Under the pieces are notes generated by a model, which worked only from the letters and a program-made list of their open reading frames with translations, did no database searches and was not told where the DNA came from. Of a stretch of DNA of 64,000 bases, positions 13,001-60,000 are shown piece by piece. The translations under genes and the position numbers were made by a program. The DNA is from Prunella strophiata (lineage: Eukaryota > Chordata > Aves > Passeriformes > Prunellidae), in NCBI GenBank assembly GCA_036583965.1, contig JAZBQD010000025.1, positions 14,033,145 through 14,097,144 on the forward strand, given 5' to 3'. Position 1 is the first letter of the stretch, and each line of letters opens with the position of its first letter.

Positions 13001-16000
13001 ACACCCCTCATCCTCCAGCTCAGGCTCACTTCACTAGTGCTCTGCAAACCTCCTGCCCCCACAGCAGCTCCTACAGTCAATGTGGCCATCAAGAACAGGT
13101 CTTGTTGCTCCAGACCATCATGCTGGGCTCTCACTTGCTCCAGGCCAGGTGAACATGAACCCCTGAACTTTAACAGCACTTCTGTCTCCTGCACCTCATC
13201 CTCAAGAGCTGACAGAGGAGGCTGTCAGTCCTCGCTCTTCCTCCTCACAGAAAGCTTTGAATCAAGATCCACTTCTGCAGGCAGAAGCTTGAATGACTCC
13301 CCAGTCATTGTGCCCTTAAAGAAAAGAGCCCACAAATAGTTCTAAATGCATCTGAACACCTCCCACACACATCACTGCTCTCTGCGTCACAAACAGCTCT
13401 GCCGCATTATCGCAGGACACGTTCTGCAACTTCCACTGCCTCTGCTGGGATCATCTGGGAAAGTGGCAAGGAAAACAACCCTGGCTGAGGTGGAAAGCAG
13501 CAGAGCATTCACTGTCCAGCCCCTCAAGCTTCAGAGGGGAAGGGCCTGCAGCTCAGGGTTTATACATTATTTTATTTAGGTATTTACATCTTTTATACTC
13601 ACTTTATGCTGGGTGCTGTAGGATACTGCATTGTACATAAGCACACACACACATCTCCCAAACAGCAGAAATAAAAGAGAGAATTTTGCTCCTTCCCTCA
13701 CTCCAGGATCCAAAAAAGACACAGATCAGCAGCAGTTTAAAACCTTAAGTTCACTTCTATCATCAGATGTCCAGGCAGCAAAACCCCAGAGCTCCCACTC
13801 AGGCCACCCCCCAGCCCATGAACACCAGCTGACTCTAGAAACTACAGCTACTTATAATTTTATTTCTGGCTATTTATAATTGTTGATGTATTCACATTTT
13901 TTGCCTCCCTGCCTCCAAAGCACAATAATAAATCACCACCCATCAACTGGGAAGTTACTGTCAGATTTGTGCAATGTTTGGTCTTATCACCCTTAATTAA
14001 CAGCCTGTCCCATGCCATGAGAGACACAGCTCATTAAAAACAAGCTGCAGCACCTTCAGCCCATTTGCCTCTCCAGAGTCCTTGCCTGGAGCAAGGGAGC
14101 AGAAAAGGCTCCTGGCTATTCTGGGTATAAAACCACAATTATCAGCACACAAGAGCTATTGAGAAGCACCTGCTGAGGTAACAGGTTATGTGCTACTCAT
14201 AACGAGCCTCAGAACGAAATTCCTAAGCCCAGGTGACAAAGAAGGAATGGCTCTTGCCCCAGATATGCACTGTGATGTGCTGGGGCAAATCAGGGCTTTT
14301 GATATTGAGTTAATCAAATGTGGAGCTTTACCACAGCCCACATCCCTTCCTGTTCCCATCACTGCACTGAGGGATGGAGAAACCCACATTCCACCCCAAA
14401 TTCCTCCTCTCTGTGATCCCAAGTGACCCCAGTGTGCCCATGGCCATAGACCTGCCTCACACACTCACAGCAAAGACCCTCAGGGGCTCCTGTCAATCCA
14501 GACACCTCAGTGATCCCCCAGCCAGCCCCCCAGGAACCAGAGCCCAGCCTCTTCTGGAAAAACCCCTGCAGTGAGCAGAGCCCAGCACCAGGCAGAGATG
14601 GAGGGTGGGAAACCCTGCACAGAGCAGTTTGTGGCTCAAAACAAAAGAGAAGAATTTGGGTCAGCAGGAGCCCAGGGAAGCTAGTGCAGGAAAAAGCTCC
14701 AGCAATTAACACTCCCAGCACAGATCTCCTTACACAAAAGGACTCCCGAGCTGGGCACCAGATCCCCGAGAATCTGGGGAGAAAAGATTTCCTGACTGAC
14801 CACTCACACCAACACATCTCCTGAAAAGCTCTGCACCAGCTCCAGCCTCGGAAATTCTGAAAGCAAACACTGCCAGCTCTGCCCGGTGAGGGAAGGGACA
14901 GCTGTCCCCTGCCCCTCCCTCTTTATCCCCACCCCACCCCGCTTCTGCTCGCTGCTTTTCCCCTGAGGGCCTGGATGACAGGTTGAGGAATAAAACTCGG
15001 GCTCTGCTGGAGTATGTCTAACCCACCAGAGGCAGCAGCTTTGTTCCCAGACATGGATGCTAACAAGCCTCTGGGGATTTCTGTGGAGGAAGAGCTGGAT
15101 TGCCCAGAAGCACCCAAGTGGCACTCTGTGACACAATAAATCTGACAGCCCGACCCTGAAAGTGACCCTCTTTGTCACACAATTTCCTGTGTCACATCTT
15201 CTCTTTGTAACCTGCAGGGAAACCACAGACCACACCAACAACGTGCAGATCTGTCAATTAGGGGCCACACAAGAGCTAAGGAAACACAGCACGGGCTGCT
15301 GGCAGGAGGCAGGCAGGACACTCCTCACCATGCCTCGGTCAATGGCAGCTCACAGGCACATTCCAGCCCACGAGGGCCATGATAAGGGAGCACATCCCAT
15401 AACTGAGGCCTCAGAGCTTGGATTTTCTTAGCACTCGCTCCTGTCAGCTGCCTGAGGTGAAACTTCAAGTGCACCCCTGAGAAATGCAAACCCTTCAGGC
15501 TCATCTGTAAAGTCCCCCGGTACTGACAGAGCCAGAGAACAGCAACGCTGCTGCCTTCTGCTCTCATGCAGGAACTGGGCTGTGCCCCCTGTCTGAGCTG
15601 GGGCATGCACTGGGACATGACACCTGATGTGAATGTGCTGTGCAGCCTGTATGAGCCAGCAGGCACCTCTGGATGTCCTGCACCCCCTCCAAAGGCCAGG
15701 AGATGAACCGGGAGTGCTGTGTGACCCAGGACACAAACAGGGATACGTTATACACCCCTACACGAGCCAGGACACGAGCCTCACCATGCTACACGACCTG
15801 AGCATGCTGTACACCCTGTATGATGACCCTGGAGCCGCTGGCTGCCCTGAGCGCTCCCTGCCCAACACGAGCCCGCGCTGCTCCCTGCACAGCCCCAGGA
15901 GAACTCGCCCCTCCCCGGGAAGGAGCGCTGGGCGTCCTCGGGTCAGTTCGCCCAGCGCTGTGAGCGCTGCTGGGCCGGCGCTCGTTCCGACCCTGCCGAG

Positions 16001-16255
16001 CGGCCGCGGCCGGCACAGCCGAGAGCGATCGGGCGCTGCCCGTGGGACACGGACCCTCGGCACCTCCAGAGGACGCACAAGGCCGAGCGCAACTCCGGGC
16101 CGAGCCGTGGAGGTCCGGCCGCCGCCTCAGCCCAGGGGCCCGCGCCCCTGACGCCGCCCGTCCCCCCCCTCACCTGCGGGCGGGCGCAGCCGGGGCGCGG
16201 TCCCGGAGCGCCGCAGGGCCGCGAGCAGACACCGCCCGCCCCGCGCCGCCGCCAT
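940..16255 (-). CDS. TRAP1: TRAP1, mitochondrial HSP90-family chaperone (5' part, coding exons 1-8)
   Basis: TRAP1 is the mitochondrial HSP90 paralogue, an ATP-driven dimeric chaperone of the matrix that supports protein folding and tunes respiration and stress resistance. Eight exons (16174-16255, 11716-11883, 10515-10597, 9994-10134, 2963-3034, 2139-2299, 1199-1308, 940-1013) join with matching phases and GT-AG borders into 297 codons without a stop. Residues 1 to about 65 are Arg-rich and nearly free of acidic residues, as in a matrix-targeting peptide, followed by the family segment YSTQTAE. ATPase motifs are present: E116/N120 in [11 protein letters not shown]159-x-G-x-G163, and GQFGVGF at 200-206. 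The ATG has a strong context (G at -3 and +4). The remaining C-terminal exons are off the left edge. CREBBP lies upstream in the same direction. Identity is certain; exon numbering is relative to this window. Confidence 0.96.
1199..1308 (-). CDS. TRAP1: TRAP1 exon 7
   Basis: Encodes [20 protein letters not shown] then [10 protein letters not shown], the end of the nucleotide-binding domain. The acceptor is cctag|TTCAGG: choosing this TAG rather than the CAG five bases later restores the conserved Gly-Ser-Gly. The donor is AAGG|gtgagt. Confidence 0.95.
2139..2299 (-). CDS. TRAP1: TRAP1 exon 6 (ATP lid and motif III)
   Basis: Encodes residues 183-235 plus two bases, from [20 protein letters not shown] through [20 protein letters not shown] to SSD. 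It contains the Gly-rich GQFGVGF loop that contacts phosphates. The acceptor is ttcctgcag|GCT, the donor GATGG|gtgagg. Confidence 0.97.
2963..3034 (-). CDS. TRAP1: TRAP1 exon 5 (DxGxG motif)
   Basis: Exactly 24 codons, phase 0, from [20 protein letters not shown] to SGSK. Asp159 and Gly161/163 form the adenine-binding motif II of HSP90s. The acceptor is ttttcag|GAC, the donor TCAAAG|gtaact. Confidence 0.97.
3035..9993 (-). other. TRAP1 intron 4
   Basis: This is the largest complete TRAP1 intron here, about 7 kb. I see no exon, no clear interspersed element and no RNA gene. Open frames in it are short and lack family matches or splice support. Confidence 0.65.
9994..10134 (-). CDS. TRAP1: TRAP1 exon 4 (ATP-binding motif I)
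   Basis: Encodes residues 112-158 from [14 protein letters not shown] to KGTITIQ, in phase 0 at both ends. It carries the catalytic Glu116 and the Mg-binding Asn120 of the GHKL ATPase fold. Human TRAP1 has Ala where this sequence has Gly121. Confidence 0.97.
10515..10597 (-). CDS. TRAP1: TRAP1 exon 3
   Basis: Encodes residues 84-111, including [20 protein letters not shown] and SEKE, the first helix and strap of the HSP90 N-domain. The acceptor is tttattccag|GT, the donor AAGGAG|gtaaga. A CR1 tail begins within about 15-25 bp of this acceptor. Confidence 0.96.
10612..10905 (+). mobile_element. CR1 LINE 3' fragment (sense on +)
   Basis: The stretch from GTTCAGCTTGGAGAAGAGAA through GGAGAGAGACTTTGGACAAG and GGGAAGAAATTCTTCCCTGT to CCCAAGGCCAGGTTGGATGA follows the typical avian CR1 3' region. 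It is 5'-truncated and diverged. It sits in TRAP1 intron 2, antisense to the gene, ending almost at the exon 3 acceptor. Confidence 0.85.
11716..11883 (-). CDS. TRAP1: TRAP1 exon 2
   Basis: Encodes the rest of the presequence and the mature N-terminus: Arg-Met-Tyr followed by [14 protein letters not shown], then IISNTENVK. Mammalian TRAP1 is processed just before the equivalent STQTAE, so cleavage near residues 58-60 is inferred. The acceptor is gtgtctttag|CA, the donor GAAAG|gtgggc. The 168 bp are 2 + 55 codons + 1. Confidence 0.93.
11884..16173 (-). other. TRAP1 intron 1
   Basis: About 4.3 kb of intron. No exon-like, RNA-like or clear mobile-element sequence is recognised. GC content and CpG count rise sharply from about 15.8 kb as it enters the promoter island. 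Confidence 0.6.
16174..16255 (-). CDS. TRAP1: TRAP1 exon 1 coding part (transit peptide start)
   Basis: Encodes residues 1-27 plus one base. The peptide starts MAAARGG and is rich in Arg, Ala and Leu with no acidic residue, as expected of a mitochondrial presequence. The donor reads GCAG|gtgagg. The phase (one extra base) matches exon 2. It lies inside the CpG island. The sequence resembles mammalian TRAP1 only in composition here, so the start rests on the splice phase and CpG context. Confidence 0.85.
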
Positions 16256-16286
16256 GCCCGCGCTGCCCTCCCGCGGCGCGCCCTGA

Positions 16287-16294
16287 TGACGTCA
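16287..16294. promoter_or_regulatory. cAMP-response element, proximal
   Basis: A perfect TGACGTCA palindrome 32 bp upstream of the TRAP1 ATG. This is the consensus site for CREB/ATF dimers. Confidence 0.75.
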
Positions 16295-16350
16295 CGGGGC
16301 GGGGGCGCGCGGAGTCCCCCGCGCGCGGGCTGTGCGTGACGCGCGCCCGG

Positions 16351-16358
16351 TGACGTCA
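16351..16358. promoter_or_regulatory. cAMP-response element, distal
   Basis: A second perfect TGACGTCA, 64 bp from the first and 96 bp upstream of the ATG, also within the CpG island. Confidence 0.75.
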
Positions 16359-16395
16359 GGCTGCCCCTCAGCCCGCGCGCGCTGCTCCCCTCAGG

Positions 16396-16714
16396 GCCCC
16401 GGCCGACCGATCGTCCTCAGTGGCACCGGGGCTCGGCTCCCTCACGGCCCCGACCGATCGTCCCTCAGGGGCACCGGGGCTCGGCCCCTTCATGGCCCCC
16501 GACCGACCGTCCTCAGGGGGCACCGGGGCTCGGCTCCCTCCCGGCCCCCGACCGACCGACCGTCCTCAGGGGGCACCGGGGCTCGGTCCCCTCATGGCCC
16601 CCGACCGACCGTCCTCAGGGGCACCGGGGCTCGGTCCCCTCATGGCCCCCGACCGACCGTCCTCAGGGGCACCGGGGCTCGGCCCCCTCAGGGCCCGCCT
16701 GGGTCCCCTCACGG
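16396..16714. repeat. GC-rich ~48-bp minisatellite, about 6 copies plus a partial
   Basis: Tandem units start near 16396, 16446, 16494, 16543, 16596 and 16644. Each carries GACCGACCGTCCTCAGG followed by GGCACCGGGGCTCGG and a C-rich end. The 16543 copy has an extra GACC. Because 48 is a multiple of three, several frames stay open through it, but there is no sign of a gene. It begins about 140 bp upstream of the TRAP1 ATG. Confidence 0.9.
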
Positions 16715-19222
16715 GGGCGTTTCCAGGGCTCTGCCTGGAGGTCGGACGCCAAGCCCAGGACACCGTTGCCAAACCGCTCCTGTAGTGATTGTTAAAATCC
16801 CGTTCGTGTTTCTGAGGACTTGTTAGGAAAGGAGTCAGACACAGGTTACAAACACACCCTGCTCTCCCATTTCGGGTATCTCACAGTGGATGGCCTCGGG
16901 AGCCCGCTCCGCGGGACGGGCCGCGGCAGGAGCTCGGCAATCGCGGCTGGCAGAGCTCGGTGCCCCGTGGCTCTCCCCGTTTCCACACGGAGGGGAGGCC
17001 GAGGAAAGGCTGCGCCGGGCTGGGAGCAGCCCTCAGGAAGCCCCTGTGTGCCGCACCTTGGCCGGGCACCGTGCTCGACTCTGGGCCAATTGCTTAACAT
17101 CTCATTTTTCCATTTCTCTCAAACTCCTCATCTCCCGGGGGTGTTTTAGTGTACATCATCGAGATCTAAGGGGCCGAGGTACAGGAGAAAGGCTTTGGAT
17201 GGGATGCGGGTGAACGAGGAAATGAACCACTCTGGTGAGAGCTGAACTTGAAACATGCGTGAGAGCAGAGCCTGGACTCGATAAACACCACAGCCAAAAA
17301 TAAAAGATGGAGCAGGTCTCTTTTGGTGAGCACTAACCACTTCCAGACCGAGGAGCTTTCAGGAGGGAACCGTGCCCACCAAACAGAGCCAGCTTTGTAA
17401 TCCCAGGCCCGGGGGAGCTCGCTGGAAAGCTCCATGTGCAATTCGCTCGTGCTTGCAGCTGATTTTTTGGGACTGTGCCGAGCCGAGTGTTGTTTTGGAG
17501 GTTCATATCTAAGAAACACCCGCACGGAGCGGGGTTTGTGGGGCACTCGGCTTTATGGATTAGGTGCAACAAACCCAGCACGAGCCTTTGCATCACTCCG
17601 ACACCCTTCTGCTGGCTGCATTTCCACCTGGAACCAACTCCAGCCCTTCATCGAGATTCCCTGTGCTGCAGCCAAAACCAAAATGACTTCTGAGCCGGTG
17701 GCAAACGCCTCCCTCCTCTCGCTGTGCTCACTGCTACCTCCCGTTGACCCCACGCTGTTCCAGAGCTCTTGTACCTGCTGTGAAACACCTGAATCCTCCT
17801 CCTGCCTCACCCTCGGTGTGCTTTCACCATCAGCCATGAAATGTGCTCCTGCACGGATCTGCTGCAGATCCTGTAGGGGATCTGTCACAGATCCTCCCCT
17901 CTGTCCAGGCTCGTTTCAATTATCCGGGGGTTGGCTCCAACTTGCTTCAATCACTGTCCTGGCAGCGTCCTGCTCTGCATTTTAAATTCCTGACGGTGGA
18001 GGAGTGCAGGGAAGCACAGACTGCCCTGCACAGCAACCTCTGCGGTGCTCCCCCAGCTCCAGGGTGGCTGCTCTGTCTTCCCTGCACTGGAAGAACCATG
18101 GGCTGAAATTTGCTTTGGGAGAAGCACCCGACGCACCTCCAGATCACCCTGTAAGCCAGAACTGCTGTCACTTACTGCTGTCCACTGCCACCGGCTAGAA
18201 GGGACAACATCTACTGCTGCCTGTTAACGGTGCCCGAGGGGGGACCGTCCCAGCCTGTTTGCAGTAGGGCTCCTCTCCCTCCCCGCTTTGCTCTAACGCA
18301 TCCGGAGGGCAGACGGCGCGGGAGCCCTCACACGAGTGCTGTGGGCAGATCTGCGTCCCGGCGGGACAGGGATGAGCCATGAGGGGAAGCCCAGCTGTGC
18401 GGGCAGCGAGAGGGAAAGCTCCCAGCCCGCGGCAGCAGCATCGGCGGCGGGAGGCAGGAGCCAGAGCAGGGTGGGCAGCCCAGGAAGAGAGCAGAGAACC
18501 CTCGCTGCAGCTCGACATTCAGATTTAAGCACCTTCTTCCACTCCAGAATTCAGTGAGGGGAAGGCCTTACCCACCCTCTTCGGTGGTAAAGCTCCTGCA
18601 CCAAGCTCCAGTGCACTCTCACCTTAAAAATTCACGTTTCTAGGGTGCTGTTCCTTCCTGGCCTTACCTCCCCATCAGACAGACAGGGACTTGGAAAAGC
18701 CATGTCCATCCAGGCTTCAGATATGCTGAATTTCATATCAACACTCACAGGAGACTGGAGTGAAGCCCCCCCGAGGCTGCAGAGACTGCACCCCCAGCCC
18801 CTGCTCAGGTTTGATTTCAGCTCTGCATTCCCTTCTTTTCCTGGTGAAACATCTGCTCTTACCTAACACACCTGGGTATGTGTCGGATCTACATCGATCC
18901 CTTGGCGCTGTGATCTCGCCACACTTCAGCTTGTACTGAAAAATTACTGCAGTATTTGCTTCCCATCCGTTGTTTTTTTCCACTCTTCCCCAGGAATGGG
19001 CACCCAAGCAAGCTGCAGCCTGGGCCACAGCAGCTCTGTGCTCCAAAGAGGACTCAGCTCATCCAAATCCGGAAGCGCTGCCGGTGCCTTTAAAATGGAG
19101 GCTACTTAGAGGAATTAGAGAGATTGAGTGCAGTTATCTTAACCTCGGGCGTCAGGCTCCGCTGATCCTGGCGGCCACCAGCCAAGTGGAACCATCCTTC
19201 AATCCAAGCAGTTTTACCAGCT
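16715..19222. other. Intergenic region between TRAP1 and CREBBP
   Basis: About 2.5 kb separates the minisatellite from the inferred end of CREBBP. A second CpG-rich patch lies at about 16,890-17,080 and a weaker one at about 18,290-18,470. No conserved coding exon or RNA gene is seen. Confidence 0.6.
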
Positions 19223-19228
19223 TTTATT
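19223..19228 (-). promoter_or_regulatory. Candidate distal CREBBP polyadenylation signal
   Basis: AATAAA on the minus strand, about 2.17 kb after the stop codon. It is the last such signal before the GC-rich intergenic DNA. Confidence 0.5.
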
Positions 19229-19345
19229 AGAAACACCAGCACATTTCAAGTTTCCTCTTTTTGATCACAAATATAGTGTTTTTCCTCTTTTTAAGTACAC
19301 AGCATGAGACACAGCATCAGGGCTTTCCATCTTTTTTTTTTCCTG

Positions 19346-19371
19346 TTTTTTTTTTTTTTTTTTTTTTTTTT
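19346..19371. repeat. 26-bp T homopolymer (A tract in the CREBBP message)
   Basis: An uninterrupted run of 26 T on the plus strand, preceded by a shorter 10-T run. On the gene strand it is a long internal A tract inside the inferred 3' UTR. Confidence 0.95.
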
Positions 19372-20574
19372 ACAGCAATTTCTTTTGGACAAGCTTTGGG
19401 TTTAGGGTTCACCGACCTCACCCCAGCCCCAAATTTTGACATCTTGAATTGCTGAAGACAATTGTGTGGGCAGATGAATCCGATGGTAGTGAAAAAGGTA
19501 CAAGAGTTAAAAGTTTGCAAGTAAAAGTTGAAGCAGAGACCCTCTCCAGTTAAAAACAATGACGGGGACAAAAGCTGAGATAAAGATTTGCTCTTTCCCC
19601 CGTTTTCCCCCACCAGTGTCCCGATGATAAAAACGTTAAGGCTGGAGGAAGCGCTAATGGGATGTGAAAAGCCACGTGGACAGCGCACTGGGCTCGCTCC
19701 CAGCCCGTGCCGGGCGCGCGGAGCCGAGACTCCTCGGGCTCTGAGGGACAGCACTTCAGGCTTTGAGCTCACACCTAGGCTGGGAAATTCTCCCTGGACT
19801 TTTTAACTCCGAGAAAGCAATTCAGTGAGGGGAGGAGGAGTGAGTATCCCAGGGACGTGAGGGCATGGTGACAGGATATTGAAGGGAACATGTACATGAT
19901 TTGTTATTTTTTATTCCACAGAAAACCCTCAAATCTAGACTCAGAGTTAACAGCAGAAAAATAGTGTTAAAGTCAATAGGTTCATATTTTACTGTAGACT
20001 AAATAAATTAGCCTAGAATTAACTCAATACTCTCTATTTTCCTTTCATTGGTGATCCTTCTCTAAATTAATGCAGTTTTTAAAAAGCAATGGCTATTAAT
20101 AATTTATTCCAGTTAACCCTTATGGATGAACACCTGCGAAGAGTCGATGTCTGGGAGCCATCCCCCTCTCCTCTCCCTCCCCGAAAAGGAAACAATCGCT
20201 AAGGGTGTTGTAAAACAGACATGCTAGCTACAATATCCATGGATCGTGCCTCTCCTACCGCTGCCTCTGGCTGCTCCGGGTCATGAGTGAATCGTCATAG
20301 CTATGTCTTACAAAGAACATGATCGAAAAAAATATATAAATAAATAAAAACCTTAAACATTCTTACATGGATTTTAAAGAACAGAATACATGTTAAAAAC
20401 TTCAGTAATTTATATCAATTTTAAGCAATACTTTATATACAATGGAAAAAAGACATGCATAGTCCAAATACAATGTTGAAAACAGCATTTTCATAACAAA
20501 AAACCCAAACACTAAGTGTTAATACCATGTACATGGATTCAAGAAGGACCACCCTTTTTGTCTGTTGCACACAG

Positions 20575-20580
20575 TTTATT
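20575..20580 (-). promoter_or_regulatory. Candidate proximal CREBBP polyadenylation signal
   Basis: AATAAA on the minus strand about 0.8 kb after the stop, followed by a GT-rich stretch (CTGTGTGCAAC) typical of downstream elements. Confidence 0.4.
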
Positions 20581-21394
20581 TAACAATATGATATTATAAG
20601 TAAGAAATGAGTTTTTTTCTTTTTACCATTCTATACAGTGATTGAATCTTCTTGGATTTTCTTATTTATAGTAATTATAGCGCTTGCATGATTTACACTA
20701 GAATTGCTTTCCTCGTTTCAAGTTTCACACAGAAGAAAGAAAGAAAAGAATGTTTCTTCTCTATCCAGATCAGCACGGCCTAAGAGTGATCATCCCTATT
20801 TTCATCTAAGACCAGTTTTATCAGAGAAACAAAGCAACAATTTCTACATCTGCAAGACAAGGATTTTGGCGTTGGCCAATGTGTGCAAGAGTCAATTCCT
20901 ATCTTCCCAGGGGTAATACTTCAAACGCCTGCAGAGTTCACTATAGAAAACAAAAATCTTCCCGCCATGTGTCAAAGTTACCGGGATACGCTATAATGTT
21001 GCATTATTTCAGGAAACAGTTTCTGAATATTATTTTTTTTTCTTCTTTTAAACTCAAATGTTTAAAGTCTTGAAAATACAAATAAAAAATATGAATATAA
21101 TGAACTTGTTTTCCCCGTTAAAAAAAAGGTATGAGTCAACAGCAACAAAAAAATAAAAACCAAAAAAACCCACAAAAGAGACCAGATATTTTAACCGCCT
21201 GGCTTTAACAAAAAAATATATTCTTTGTATTGTTTTTTTTTTCTTTTTATTTTTAAACAGCAATTAATTCTTCCATCTGTAGGAAGCAGCAGTTCCATCT
21301 AGGATTCAAAACAACCCAGATGTCTGAATTTCTCAGTACAAAATATCCAAGAACACGAAAGGAAAGAAGAAACAAAAGTGATGCTCCCATAATG

Positions 21395-60000
<38,606 letters not shown>

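Larger units (their letters stand above)
15880..16420 (-). promoter_or_regulatory. CpG island and TRAP1 promoter
   Basis: A dense run of CpG and G+C surrounds the TRAP1 ATG. Upstream of the ATG are two perfect CRE palindromes, a GC box (GGGGCGGGGG at 16296-16305) and a half CRE (TGACG at 16337-16341). No TATA box is evident, as in many housekeeping promoters. The transcription start itself cannot be placed from sequence. Confidence 0.8.
19223..21394 (-). other. CREBBP: CREBBP 3' UTR (inferred extent)
   Basis: This AT-rich stretch follows the CREBBP stop codon and has no open frame. Minus-strand AATAAA signals occur at 19223-19228, 19910-19915, 20103-20108 and 20575-20580. A 3' UTR of about 2.2 kb would be near the human length, favouring the distal signal. 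The extent is inferred, since no transcript evidence is available. Confidence 0.6.

Noticed and set aside
15433..16151. Possible divergent gene on the plus strand from the TRAP1 CpG island
   Set aside because: Plus-strand frames here run across the TRAP1 5' region with Arg/Pro-rich composition typical of CpG islands; no exon with family similarity or good splice borders was found.
16332..16826. Open frames of 121 and 164 residues with a repeated GTGARPPHGP-like pattern on the plus strand
   Set aside because: This is the 48-bp GC-rich minisatellite read through in several frames at once. There is no conserved start, splice context or homologue.
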